A program made the translations under genes and the position numbers. Below are positions 1 to 8,529 of a DNA stretch of 41,526 nt, in pieces. How positions within the stretch are numbered: position 1 is the first letter of the stretch; each line of letters begins with the position of its first letter. A model generated the notes under the pieces. It worked only from the letters and a program-made list of their open reading frames with translations, was not told the DNA's origin and made no database searches. This DNA comes from Limobrevibacterium gyesilva (GTDB lineage Bacteria > Pseudomonadota > Alphaproteobacteria > Acetobacterales > Acetobacteraceae). Location: contig NZ_JAPDNT010000034.1 of the NCBI RefSeq assembly GCF_025989185.1, positions 1-41,526 on the forward strand, in the 5' to 3' direction.

Positions 1-175
1 GGTTCAAGAACCGCGCCTGATCCTGCCGGCTAACTCTCCACCAGCGATCGGCCGACGCTGCTCACCGCTCCTCCACCTACGGCTCCGGAGCGGCGAACAG
101 CGTCAAACTACGCGCACCGTAAGAGGGGTCACTTTTGGACGCCGATCTGGGGTCCCTTTTGCACGCCGATTGACA
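1..175. mobile_element. Terminal end of an IS21-family element (partial, runs off the left edge)
   Basis: Two imperfect direct repeats of about 21 bases lie at about 124-170. Each reads GGGTC(A/C)CTTTTG(G/C)ACGCCGAT, and the second is followed by TGACA. Read from the element outward to the right, the tip would be TGTCA at 171-175. Repeated copies of this motif near a TGT-type tip are typical of IS21-family ends, where they serve as transposase (IstA) binding sites. No istA or istB coding sequence is visible in the 120 bases left of the repeats, so the element body must lie outside the window. The tip sits exactly where the reading frame of a hydrolase gene stops being recognisable. Family assignment rests on recalled motif similarity. 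Confidence 0.6.
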
Positions 176-284
176 GATGCGCAGGAGACAGGCCCGCGGC
201 ACCCGCAGCTGCAATTCCCATCGCAGCGGTGCTCAAATGCTGGCGCCGGTCCTGATTGATAACTTCGCAACCGTTCGCGCGCAC
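176..284 (-). pseudogene. 5' fragment of a TAT-exported hydrolase gene, cut by the IS21 end
   Basis: A GTG at 284 is preceded by AGGGAG at nine-base spacing. It opens a frame encoding a TAT leader with NQDRRQHL followed by an alanine-rich hydrophobic stretch and SPAH. The leader closely resembles that of the neighbouring hydrolase at 346-1398 (NQDRRRFF followed by a similar hydrophobic region). After about 36 codons the frame runs into the IS21-type terminal repeats. It lies 61 bases downstream of the neighbouring hydrolase stop, on the same strand. The simplest reading is that it was the last gene of the hydrolase cluster and was truncated by IS insertion. The lost enzyme domain is not visible, so its identity as an alpha/beta hydrolase is inferred only from the leader. 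Confidence 0.6.
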
Positions 285-345
285 ATCGTGAATCTCCCTG
301 GCTTGGTTGAATTTCGGTAGCCGAGCTGCGGCTCGGCTGCGCCGA

Positions 346-1398
346 TCAACTTGCGGCGATATCGACGACAGCCTCGGCAAACGCCTGCGGAGCCTCCTGG
401 GGCAGATTGTGCCCGATCCCGCCCTTGATGAGCCTGTGCTCATACTTGCCCGCGAATTTCTTGGCGTACGAGCTGGGCTCCGCGTGTGGTGCGCCGTTGG
501 CATCACCTTCAAGCGTGATGGTCGGCACCGTGATAACCGGGAATGCGGCCAGCCGCGCTTCCAGGTCGTCGTATTTCGGCTCGCCTTGAGCCAGGCCGAG
601 CCGCCAACGGTAATTGTGAACCACGATCGCGACGTGATCCGGGTTGTCGAAGGACGCTGCAGTGCGATCAAACGTGGCGTCATCGAAGGCCCACTTCGGT
701 GACGCTAGCTGCCAAATGAGCTTCGAAAATTCGCGCCGATATGTGTCATAGCCGGCTCGGCCGCGTTCGGTGGCAAAATAAAATTGATACCACCACTCGA
801 GTTCGGCCTTCGGCGGCAACGGCATCTTGCTGGCTTCCTGGCTGCCGATTAGATAGCCGCTGACGGAGACCATGGCCTTGCAGCGCTCCGGCCAGAGCGC
901 CGCGATGATGTTGGCGGTTCGGGCTCCCCAGTCAAAACCCGCGAGGAGGGGTCTTTCGACCTTGAGAGCATCCAATAGGGCGATAGTGTCGACCGCCAGC
1001 ACCGATGGCTGGCCGTTCCGGGCGGTTTCGCTTGAAAGGAAATGCGTCGCGCCGTAACCACGGAGATATGGGACGATCACGCGGTAGCCCGCTTGTGCGA
1101 GCATGGGCGCGACATCGACAAAGCTGTGAATGTCGTAGGGCCAGCCGTGCAGAAGAACCACAACGGGCCCGTTCGTGGGACCGGCCTCAGCGTAACCCAC
1201 ATTCAGTGCACCCGCATTGACCTGCTTCAGCGGTCCGAACGACGTGTTTGTTCCTGGCTTGATTGCAGGCATTGTTGTCCTCGCCCCTTGTGCTGCTGCA
1301 GGACCGATCATCCCGATCTGAGTGGCGATGATCGCCATCGCGGCGCTGCCAAAGAAGCGGCGTCGATCTTGGTTGATTTCCTCCACAATCTTATCCAT
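346..1398 (-). CDS. TAT-exported alpha/beta hydrolase of the epoxide hydrolase/dehalogenase type
   Basis: This 350-residue protein starts at 1398, where GGAGG lies eight bases upstream; a longer frame from 1422 lacks such support. The N-terminus carries a twin-arginine motif (QDRRRFFG, about residues 10-17), a hydrophobic stretch and an AAAQ cleavage-like site near residue 37. The alpha/beta-hydrolase core shows the oxyanion motif HGWP (84-87), an aspartate nucleophile elbow GFDWG (D156) and a C-terminal histidine in GIGHNLP (H330). An Asp rather than Ser nucleophile is characteristic of epoxide hydrolases and haloalkane dehalogenases. It lacks the separate epoxide-hydrolase N-terminal domain of its upstream neighbours, so it belongs to a different subfamily. 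It lies 35 bases downstream of the thioredoxin-like gene and is probably cotranscribed. The periplasmic substrate is unknown. Confidence 0.85.
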   Translation of the reverse strand: MDKIVEEINQDRRRFFGSAAMAIIATQIGMIGPAAAQGARTTMPAIKPGTNTSFGPLKQVNAGALNVGYAEAGPTNGPVVVLLHGWPYDIHSFVDVAPMLAQAGYRVIVPYLRGYGATHFLSSETARNGQPSVLAVDTIALLDALKVERPLLAGFDWGARTANIIAALWPERCKAMVSVSGYLIGSQEASKMPLPPKAELEWWYQFYFATERGRAGYDTYRREFSKLIWQLASPKWAFDDATFDRTAASFDNPDHVAIVVHNYRWRLGLAQGEPKYDDLEARLAAFPVITVPTITLEGDANGAPHAEPSSYAKKFAGKYEHRLIKGGIGHNLPQEAPQAFAEAVVDIAAS

Positions 1399-1433
1399 TG
1401 GGCAGCCTCCACAATTGATCATTGCGCGGCGGA

Positions 1434-2552
1434 TCAGCCGAACGTGAAAGCAAATGCCTCTACGCCCGGAGCAAGAAACTCGATCTGGAACTGTCGATCG
1501 GCGATGGGCTTGGGTTGTCGGATCAGCTGGTACAGCCGCTGTTTTGTCACTGTGCCGTAGCCTTGTTCGTCAACGTCAATTCCGTGAGCCGCACCTGGCG
1601 GCCGTCCATCGATCAGCACGCGAAATCTCACGGACGTTCCCGGCACTGCCGGGCCCATGACGAGATGAAGATCGCGGGCATGGAAACGATACGCGATGCC
1701 TCCATTGGCTTTGTTCAGCACGGCGGTTTCCTTCTGCACCGTCCAATCGCCAGACAGCCCCCATTCATTCAGGCGCAATCGCGCGGGCAGTTCATACATG
1801 CGAGGTTTATCCAGGAACGCCCCGCCGGGCGACGCAAAATTCTCGGTTCGTTCGAACCCGACATAATTTTCTGGAGACTTCAGGCTGCTCCAATCGGCGG
1901 CCGCTTCGATACCGCGGCCATCTACCGACACGAGTTCACGATCGATCCCGCCGATTCCGGTCTCTGCCAGCAACTCTTGAATGATCATTTCCGACTGTTC
2001 GTACGCGCCTTCGCCGAAGTGATGATACCGAACGCGCCCCTGCGCATCGATGAAATATAGTGCCGGCCAATATTGATTCTTGAAAGCACGCCATATGACA
2101 TGCTCATTATCCACTGCGACCGGATAATTGACCTGCATCGCTTTCACGGCTGAGCGAATATTGTTGATGTCTTTTTCGAATGTGAACTCTGGCGCATGGA
2201 CGCCGATTACTACTAGTCCTTGATTCTTGTATTTCTCGGCCCAGGCGCGGACATAGGGAAGTGTGCGCAGCCAGTTGATGCAGGTGTAGGTCCAGAAATC
2301 GATGAGGACGACTCTTCCGTGGAGAGCCGCCGCCGTCAGGGGCGGCGAATTGGACCACTCGTTCGCACGCTCGAGAGAAGCCAACACGGGTTCACCAGAA
2401 ATTGGGCCAGTGGGTAATCCGTGAAGGAACGGAACCCGTATCTCTGGGGATGTTGGCGGCTGTGGCATGTTTACGTCTTCTCCAAAGCCTGCAGCCGGCG
2501 TCCCGATCGCGGTGGCGAGTACCGCAGCTGCCAAGAGCTTGTTGGTCCTCAT
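1434..2552 (-). CDS. Exported thioredoxin-like protein with DipZ-type C-terminal domain and degenerate CxxC
   Basis: This 372-residue protein starts at 2552 (MRTNKLL), preceded by GAAGGG. Residues 1-25 form a Sec-type signal peptide. Residues about 60-200 form a TlpA/AhpC-like thioredoxin fold containing the DipZ-family signature around WTYTCINW and LRTLPYVRAW, followed by VIGVHAPEF and a cis-Pro-region segment. Residues about 220-372 resemble the beta-rich, carbohydrate-binding-like domain that follows thioredoxin in DipZ proteins. The family normally has CINC; here the second cysteine is Trp (C91-I-N-W94, codon TGG), so ordinary dithiol exchange should be impossible. It could act as a monothiol protein, a chaperone-like or binding protein, or be decaying. 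It sits between hydrolase genes on the same strand, 79 bases after the upstream stop. Confidence 0.8.
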   Translation of the reverse strand: MRTNKLLAAAVLATAIGTPAAGFGEDVNMPQPPTSPEIRVPFLHGLPTGPISGEPVLASLERANEWSNSPPLTAAALHGRVVLIDFWTYTCINWLRTLPYVRAWAEKYKNQGLVVIGVHAPEFTFEKDINNIRSAVKAMQVNYPVAVDNEHVIWRAFKNQYWPALYFIDAQGRVRYHHFGEGAYEQSEMIIQELLAETGIGGIDRELVSVDGRGIEAAADWSSLKSPENYVGFERTENFASPGGAFLDKPRMYELPARLRLNEWGLSGDWTVQKETAVLNKANGGIAYRFHARDLHLVMGPAVPGTSVRFRVLIDGRPPGAAHGIDVDEQGYGTVTKQRLYQLIRQPKPIADRQFQIEFLAPGVEAFAFTFG

Positions 2553-2631
2553 TGATGAATACCCTTCTGGATTCCGATCGATGTTGCCGCAATTGCACGG
2601 AAGCCGGCACCCACAGCGCGCGCCGAACGCT

Positions 2632-3945
2632 TCAGATCGATTTGCGGAGCGATCGGAACGCTTCTCGAAGCTCGGCACTGAAGAGCTCCGGCTGCTCCCA
2701 CGCGGCAAAGTGACCGCCCTTGTCGACCTCGTGGAAGTAAATCAGGTTGCGATAGGCGCGCCGGGCCCATGTCTGTGGAGCTTGATAATACTCGTCCGGG
2801 AAAACCGTGATGGCGACCGGGAGCGAGATCTCGTCGGTCTTCTGCGTGGCCGCGTTAACAATGGGCCGGCCGCCGTTCTCCCAGTACAGCCGCGCTGCCG
2901 AGGTCGCGCTGTTCGTCAGCCAGTATAGCGAGATATCGTCGAGCACGTCGTCCTTGCTGAGCAAGCGCTCGGGCTCGCCGTCATTATAGTCATAGATGAA
3001 GGCCGCAAGCCCTGCAGGCGAATCCGTCAAGGCATAGCCGATCGTCTGCGGCCGCGTGCCCATCATCGCGGCGTAGGCTCTCTTCTTTTTATATAGATTG
3101 TCGAGCGCGACGAACGCCGCGCGCTCCTTGTCGGAAAGTCCCGCCGGCGCCGGCCCTCCGCTGGCCAGTACAGCGGCCACGTCGGGCGGAACCGTTGCCG
3201 GCAAGTTGATGTGGATGCCGAGCAATCCTGCCGGTGCCTGGAGCGCCATCGCTTCGCTGATGGGCGACCCCCAGTCACCGCCCTGGGCCACGTAACGGGT
3301 GTAGCCAAGGCGCTTCATCAGCTCTGCCCAGGCTTGGGCGATATGGTCGGGGCCCCAACCGGTACCCGTCGGCTTGCCGGAGAAGCCGTAGCCGGGCATC
3401 GATGGGATGACGACGTTGAACGCGTCCTCGGCACTCCCGCCGTGCGCAGTGGGATCGGTGAGCGGACCAATGGTCTTGATCTGCTCGATCACCGAGCCGG
3501 GCCAGCCATGGGTGATGACCACCGGCAGCGCATTGGGATGCTTCGAACGAACGTGAATGAAGTGAATATCGACGCCGTCGATCGTGGTCACGAATTGCGG
3601 CAAGGCATTCAACTTCACTTCCGCCTTGCGCCAGTCGTAGGCGCTGCCCCAGTACCTAACGATCTCCTGCATCTTGGCCAATTGACCACCCTGCGACCGA
3701 TCACCGACGGTCTCCTTGTCGGGCCAGCGGGTTTCACGGATCCGGCGTTGCAGGTCGGTTATCGCCGCTTCGGGCACATGGATACGGAACGGCCGGATCG
3801 ATTTGTCCTCATTTGGCGGGACGCTCGTTGCCGCGGGCATCTGCGCAAAGGTCTCCGCACCGCTTTGCGCCGACATTTCCGCGTGAGCTGCGGCAACCAT
3901 GGCTGACAGCGACAGCGACAACGAAAGGACACATATTCTGATCAC
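2632..3945 (-). CDS. Exported epoxide hydrolase family protein
   Basis: This 437-residue protein uses a GTG start at 3945, with AAGGAG seven bases upstream. Residues 1-22 look like a Sec signal peptide. An epoxide-hydrolase N-terminal domain follows ([16 protein letters not shown] to about residue 125, with [14 protein letters not shown]), then the alpha/beta-hydrolase core. Visible catalytic elements are HGWPG (146-150), the nucleophile elbow QGGDWG with D224, a lid/cap segment rich in Tyr (YWLTNSATSAARLYWE), the FPDE segment likely carrying the acid residue, and the catalytic His in [10 protein letters not shown] (H412). Microsomal-type epoxide hydrolases open epoxides to diols through a covalent aspartyl ester. 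It is the second of three consecutive paralogues on the strand, with 72 bases to the upstream copy. The native substrate cannot be read from sequence. Confidence 0.9.
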   Translation of the reverse strand: MIRICVLSLSLSLSAMVAAAHAEMSAQSGAETFAQMPAATSVPPNEDKSIRPFRIHVPEAAITDLQRRIRETRWPDKETVGDRSQGGQLAKMQEIVRYWGSAYDWRKAEVKLNALPQFVTTIDGVDIHFIHVRSKHPNALPVVITHGWPGSVIEQIKTIGPLTDPTAHGGSAEDAFNVVIPSMPGYGFSGKPTGTGWGPDHIAQAWAELMKRLGYTRYVAQGGDWGSPISEAMALQAPAGLLGIHINLPATVPPDVAAVLASGGPAPAGLSDKERAAFVALDNLYKKKRAYAAMMGTRPQTIGYALTDSPAGLAAFIYDYNDGEPERLLSKDDVLDDISLYWLTNSATSAARLYWENGGRPIVNAATQKTDEISLPVAITVFPDEYYQAPQTWARRAYRNLIYFHEVDKGGHFAAWEQPELFSAELREAFRSLRKSI

Positions 3946-4017
3946 GGCAATTCTCCTTGAGACGGCTCATCGGTGGAAGCGGACGGCGCCCGAATGACGC
4001 CGACCGCTTCCAAGGTT

Positions 4018-5421
4018 TCAGCGCAGCGGTTTGAACGCGGCCCTGAGCTCCAGGACAAAGAGCTCCGGCTGCTCCCAGGCCGCAAAGTGCCCGCCTTTGT
4101 CGAGCCGGTTGTAATGAATGAGTTTTGGAAACGCTTTCTCTACCCAACTCCGCGGGGCTGCATAGATCTCGTCGGGAAAGACGCTGACGGCAACCGGGAT
4201 GGCAATGTGCTTCGGCGCAAAAAAGGCAAGCTTATTTTCCCAATACAGACGAGCCGAAGAAACCGCCGTGTTCGTCAGCCAGTAGAGCGTGATGTTGTCG
4301 AGGATGTCGTCTCGCGTAAGACCCTCAGGTTGACCGTCAAAGACGCGTGCGATGAGCGCATAACTGCGCGCGTCGTGGTCGAGCATCCAAGCGGCGAGGC
4401 CGACGGGCGAATCCTCGATCCCGTACAGCGTCTGAGGGCGGTTCCCCATCTCCTGGGCATAGGCCACGCCGTGCTTGTAGAAAAAGTCGAGCTGATCGTA
4501 GGCATGCCTCTCGTCGGCTGAGAGGCCAGACGGCGGCGGGCCGCCGAATTGGAGTGCCTTTGCAACGTCGTCTGGTACAGTGGCAGGCATGTTGGTGTGA
4601 ATGCCGAGCAATTCCGGAGGTGCCTGCAGGGCCATCTGCTCCGAGACTGCATCACCCCAATCGCCGCCTTGCGCCACAAATCGCGTGTATCCGAGGCGCT
4701 TCATCAGCACGACCCAGGCGCGTGCTATGCGAACAGGGTCCCAACCGGTGGTGCTGGGCTGCCCTGAAAACCCGTGGCCCGGCAGCGACGGAATCACGAC
4801 GTCGAAAGCGTCCGATGCACTCTCGCCATGTGCCGTGGGATTCGTCAGCGGGTCGATGATCTTCAGCTGCTCGATGATCGAGCCGGGCCACCCGTGCGTG
4901 ATGATCACCGGCAATGCATTCTCATGTTTGGAACGAACGCGGATAAAATGAATGTTCAGCCCGTCGATATTTGTCGTGAATTGCGGCAAGGCGTTCAACT
5001 CCGCTTCGACCTTGCGCCAGTCGTAGTCTGTCTGCCAATAGCGCGCGAGTTCGCGCATCGTCGCGAGCTGCACGCCTTGCGATGCATCTGTTACCGTTTC
5101 CCGCTTAGGCCACTTTGTCTCGGCGATCCGCCTGCGGAGGTCCGTGAGAGCCTCGTCGGACACATGGATCCGGAACGGGCGGATCGACGTGTCGTCCGCG
5201 GTCGGCGCTGCTGCGGCCGCGCCGATCACGGAAGCTTGGGCAATCGCCGCGCCGGGGCTCGAGCTGACGGGCGCCTGCGCAACGGTCTCGGCGCCGCCTG
5301 GCGCGGGAGAAGTCGTTGCGGTGTGAGCGGCGGCCGCAGGAACAAAGATTCCGATTGCTCCAACCAATGCGGAGGTCGCAAGGCACTGGCGCTTGCCAAT
5401 CACCGAGTAGGGCCCGGACAT
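4018..5421 (-). CDS. Exported epoxide hydrolase family protein
   Basis: This 467-residue protein starts at 5421 (MSGPYSV), where AGGAG lies seven bases upstream; the reading frame is open further but without a better ribosome site. The N-terminus has a basic segment (GKRQ), a hydrophobic core to about residue 32 and then a long Ala/Pro/Thr-rich linker to about residue 75, which suggests export with an extended spacer. The epoxide-hydrolase N-terminal domain begins near IRPFRIHV. Core motifs are HGWPG (176-180), nucleophile QGGDWG (D254), the Tyr-bearing cap segment [20 protein letters not shown], and H445 in [10 protein letters not shown]. All expected catalytic residues are present. The upstream paralogue stops three bases before this ATG, and this gene's ribosome site lies inside that paralogue's last codons, so translational coupling is likely. 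Confidence 0.9.
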   Translation of the reverse strand: MSGPYSVIGKRQCLATSALVGAIGIFVPAAAAHTATTSPAPGGAETVAQAPVSSSPGAAIAQASVIGAAAAAPTADDTSIRPFRIHVSDEALTDLRRRIAETKWPKRETVTDASQGVQLATMRELARYWQTDYDWRKVEAELNALPQFTTNIDGLNIHFIRVRSKHENALPVIITHGWPGSIIEQLKIIDPLTNPTAHGESASDAFDVVIPSLPGHGFSGQPSTTGWDPVRIARAWVVLMKRLGYTRFVAQGGDWGDAVSEQMALQAPPELLGIHTNMPATVPDDVAKALQFGGPPPSGLSADERHAYDQLDFFYKHGVAYAQEMGNRPQTLYGIEDSPVGLAAWMLDHDARSYALIARVFDGQPEGLTRDDILDNITLYWLTNTAVSSARLYWENKLAFFAPKHIAIPVAVSVFPDEIYAAPRSWVEKAFPKLIHYNRLDKGGHFAAWEQPELFVLELRAAFKPLR

Positions 5422-5423
5422 GA

Positions 5424-6641
5424 TCATTCTCCTCGTCTGTGAAGCGGCGACGAAACGCTGCCGACACACCTGTGAAATTCGAGGGGTGCGGACGGCGGGG
5501 GCGGGGAGGGAATCCGTCCGCGTCCCCTAGCTCCGCGTAGCGACCTGAAGGCCGCCCTCAATTCCTGAGCGAAAATCGTCGGCTGCTCCCACGCGGCGAA
5601 GTGGCCGCCCTTTTCGGCTCGGTTGTAATAGATGAGCTTGGGGTAGGCCCGCTCGGTCGAGCTCCGCGGGGCCTGATATTGTTCGCCAGGGATTACGCTC
5701 ATAGCAACCGGGATGGAGACACCTTTGGCGTCGAAATAGCTGAGCTTGTTTTCCCAATAGAGACGAGGCGCCGAGACACTCGTGTTCGTCAGCCAATAGA
5801 GCGTGATGTTGTCGAGAATCTCGTCCCGCGTTACTTCGCCCGTGGCGCTCGTGGTCCGGTTGAGAGCGGAGTATACCGCCGCCGCGGGTTGGCCATCACC
5901 GTCATTATGGTCCAGGAGCCAGGCGGCGAGGTCGACGGGTGAATCCGCAATTCCGTATAAGGTCTGCGGGCGCGTTCCCGTCAACCTCGCGTAGGTGACT
6001 TGCTTGACGGCTTTTTCCAGCTGCTCATACGCGCGTCGCTCCTCGGCTGAGAGCCCGGAAGGTGGCGGGTCGCCGACCTGGAGCGCCTTCGAAACGTCGG
6101 CTGGAACCGTGCCGGGCATCGACGGGATGACGACCTCGAACGCGTCTTTGGCCTTCCCGCCGTGCGCGGTTGGTTCGGTCAGCGGTCCGATGAGCTTGAT
6201 CTGCTCGAGCACCGAGGCCGGCCAACCGTGCGTGATGATCAGCGGCATGGCGCTCACATGACGCCAGCGGACGTGGATGAAGTGAATGTCCACGTCATCG
6301 ATCGTTGTTGTGAATTGAGGCAGGGCGTTGAGCTTGGTCTCAGCTTTGCGCCAGTCATAGTCCGTCTCCCAAAAGCGCACCGACTCCTGGAGTTTCGCGA
6401 GCCGTATGCCCTGCGACTGGTCATTGACCGTCTCGCGGTCGGGCCACCGTGTCGCCGCGATGCGGCCGCGGAGATCGACGAGTTCCTCTTCCGGAATGTT
6501 GACGCGGAAGGGACGGATCGCGTCGCCTTCGGCTGCTTTAGCCGCGCCCACGGGAAGCACATTCAACCAACCTGCGGCAGCCGAGGCAGTCGAGGCAGCC
6601 AGGAGGTCGCGCCGGTTCGGGAGCGATGACGGCTCCGACAT
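5424..6641 (-). CDS. Epoxide hydrolase paralogue lacking the nucleophile region (in-frame deletion)
   Basis: Translation starts at 6641 ([15 protein letters not shown]), behind a GGGAGA-type ribosome site, giving 405 residues. The leader is twin-arginine (NRRDLLA plus hydrophobic run), unlike the Sec-type leaders of the two paralogues. The epoxide-hydrolase N-terminal domain and HGWPA (138-142) are intact. After SMPG (residue 177) the sequence jumps to TVPADV, whereas the paralogues have about 65 residues here including QGGDWG. The catalytic aspartate is therefore missing, although the cap segment and [10 protein letters not shown] remain. The frame is preserved. The C-terminus is also odd: after FRSLR it continues about 33 residues of Arg/Pro-rich sequence to a stop three bases before the next start, as if the original stop was lost. 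It is likely inactive as a hydrolase, a decaying copy or a non-catalytic binding protein. Confidence 0.8.
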   Translation of the reverse strand: MSEPSSLPNRRDLLAASTASAAAGWLNVLPVGAAKAAEGDAIRPFRVNIPEEELVDLRGRIAATRWPDRETVNDQSQGIRLAKLQESVRFWETDYDWRKAETKLNALPQFTTTIDDVDIHFIHVRWRHVSAMPLIITHGWPASVLEQIKLIGPLTEPTAHGGKAKDAFEVVIPSMPGTVPADVSKALQVGDPPPSGLSAEERRAYEQLEKAVKQVTYARLTGTRPQTLYGIADSPVDLAAWLLDHNDGDGQPAAAVYSALNRTTSATGEVTRDEILDNITLYWLTNTSVSAPRLYWENKLSYFDAKGVSIPVAMSVIPGEQYQAPRSSTERAYPKLIYYNRAEKGGHFAAWEQPTIFAQELRAAFRSLRGARGRGRIPSPPPPSAPLEFHRCVGSVSSPLHRRGE

Positions 6642-6721
6642 TGATCTTCTCCCTTCGTTCCGGTCGCCACAGGTGGCGATCATCGAGATTGGCGAGCGGA
6701 CGACCGCGGGACTTCGACGGT

Positions 6722-6735
6722 CTTGTGTGCACAAG
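6722..6735. promoter_or_regulatory. Inverted repeat, possible operator of the hydrolase cluster
   Basis: CTTGTG and CACAAG form perfect six-base arms separated by TG. The repeat lies about 81 bases upstream of the first hydrolase start (6641) and is the strongest symmetric element seen between that gene and the IS remnants. Size and position fit a repressor or activator site, but no regulator gene is adjacent, so the function is inferred. Confidence 0.35.
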
Positions 6736-7021
6736 CCATCGCAGCGCAGTCGTCCCTAGACCACTCTCATACGTCGATGGAGGCTGCGGCTCGTCCGATC
6801 AGGTCCTCCTCCCTCGGGTTACGCAACCACTCGGTTCAGGAGCGACGTCGGCAAAGCTGTCGATCAAAAGCGGCTCGTCGGGAGTCCAAGTCCAACGCAG
6901 GGACGTTGATTGAGTGAAGAGGATAGGCCTTGGTGGCCGGCCTAACAAGCGGCGCCGTTGGGGGCGTGCCCCCCATGATCGTCGATCGTGAGATGGAGTG
7001 CGCCCCTGACGGTGGACTGTA

Positions 7022-7669
7022 TCAAGCCGCCGTTTTGACCGTCTGCCGGGCGTGTTGATCCTCGAACTGCGCAGGGCGGATATAGCCTAATGCGGAATGG
7101 AGGCGTTTTTCGTTGTAGACCTCGTTGATAAAGCGCGGAAGGTCGGCGATGGCGTCCTCGAACGTCTCGTAGGCGGCCAGGTAGACGGCCTCGACTTTCA
7201 ACGTCTTCATGAAGCTCTCGGCCTTGGCCTTCTCCAGGGCGACCAGTTGGCATTCGGTGAGCACGCCGCCGTCCTGGGCGACCTTGGCCTCGAGCGCCTT
7301 GAGCCGCTTCTTCCTGGTCTCGAGATCGTGGCGCAGCCAAATGCAGCGGACGCCGAAGGGGGAGACCTCGGTGCCACGCTTCTTCAACTCATTCGCGGCG
7401 CGGGCCTGGCCCCAGGCGGGTTCGTCGATGGCCATCGCCACCACCGCTGCCTCCACCTCAGGCGCGGCGCGGTTCTTCAAGTTCGGCTTGGAGCGCGTGA
7501 TCTCCGCCAGCGCCAGGTCGCCGCCCTTCTCGTAGAGGTCCCGGAAGCGATAGAAGCTGTCGCGCGAGTAGCCCATCATCCGACAGGCCTGGGTCACGCT
7601 GCCCAGCTGCCCGGCCAGCTCCAGCAGGCCGATCTTGGCCTTGGTCACCTTGCGTTCGGTCATCGTCAT
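7022..7669 (-). pseudogene. Chimeric transposase remnant: IS481-type N-terminus joined to IS3-type C-terminus
   Basis: The frame starts at 7669, with GGAG eight bases upstream. From 7669 to about 7223 it encodes the helix-turn-helix part of an IS481-family transposase ([20 protein letters not shown], then [16 protein letters not shown] and [16 protein letters not shown]). From about 7222 to 7022 it continues in frame as the C-terminal end of an IS3-family OrfB ([20 protein letters not shown], then [18 protein letters not shown]). The IS481 DDE core and most of IS3 OrfB are missing, so no active enzyme is expected. A GC-rich inverted repeat at 6960-6973 lies beyond the IS3 end, and a TGTTATC sequence near 7761-7767 (minus strand) may be the IS481 tip. 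Families are assigned from recognisable motifs, without alignment. Confidence 0.75.
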
Positions 7670-7776
7670 GGCGGTTTCTCCGGTGATACCGGCCGGAGCG
7701 CTGCGCTTCAAAAGGGCTCCGCGCCCCGGCCTACATCCCCACCAATCCGGGTGACCGTCAGATAACATCAAGACTT

Positions 7777-8391
7777 CTACAGCTGACCGATACCGGCAAG
7801 CTGGCGCTGGACATTCCCCGCGACCGGCAATCGACCTTCGACCCGCAGCTGATCGCCAAGTACCAGCGCCGGTTCCCGGGCTTCGACGACAAGATCATCT
7901 CGATGTATGCGCGGGGGATGAGCACGCGAGAGATCGTCGGCCACCTGCGCGAACTCTACGGCATCGAGGTCTCGCCGGACCTGGTCAGCGCAGTGACCGA
8001 CGTGGTGCTCGATGAGATCGGCGCCTGGCAGGTGCGGCCGCCGAAGCCGCCCTGGCGGCCTTCGAGGCCGGAGACTGAGGCCGCAAATATCCCGCCATCG
8101 GCCAGGCCTGGCGGCGGGCCTGGCCCGAGGTCATCCCGTTCTACGCCTTTCGTGATTGTGTCCGCCGACTGGTCTACACGACCAACGCCATCGAGGCACT
8201 TGAACGCGAAGCTGCGTCGGGCAGTCCGTACCAGGGCACATTTCCCGACCGACGTGGCCGCGCTGAAGCTGCTGTTCCTGGTCTTGATCCGGGCCGAAAA
8301 GGAGTGAACCGTGCCCGCCAGGGAACGGGGCATGGTCAAGGCACAGTTCGCCATCCTCTTCGGCCAGCGCTTCACCCAGACCGTGGCCTGA
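7777..8391 (+). pseudogene. IS256-family transposase remnant with internal deletion and frameshifts
   Basis: The plus-strand frame from 7777 reads as the N-proximal part of an IS256 (Mutator-type) transposase: [14 protein letters not shown], then [19 protein letters not shown], then GHLRELYGIEVSPDLVSAVT. After GAWQ near 8030 the central DDE core (roughly 100 residues) is missing. The sequence resumes in a shifted frame with the family C-terminal elements AFEAGDW, RRAWPEVIPFYAF, YTTNAIEAL, LRRAVRTR and ALKLLFLVLIRAEKE, ending at TGA 8389-8391. At least two frame changes are needed, so it is non-functional. It directly abuts the IS481 scar on its left and the deaminase gene on its right. Confidence 0.8.
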
Positions 8392-8529
8392 TCGTGTGCA
8401 ACTCCCTCCCGCACACGAAATTCATGACCGTCCCGTGACCGGTCGGGTCAACCCTTTTCTGGTAGCAGGCCGTGCTTGCCTTCCTGCCCCGAACCCCCAG
8501 AATTGACCAGCCTCACAAGGATACCACGA

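Noticed and set aside
6960-6973. GC-rich hairpin as an intrinsic terminator
   Set aside because: Only a two-base loop and no U-tract; it lies near the IS3-type end and more likely belongs to the element terminus.
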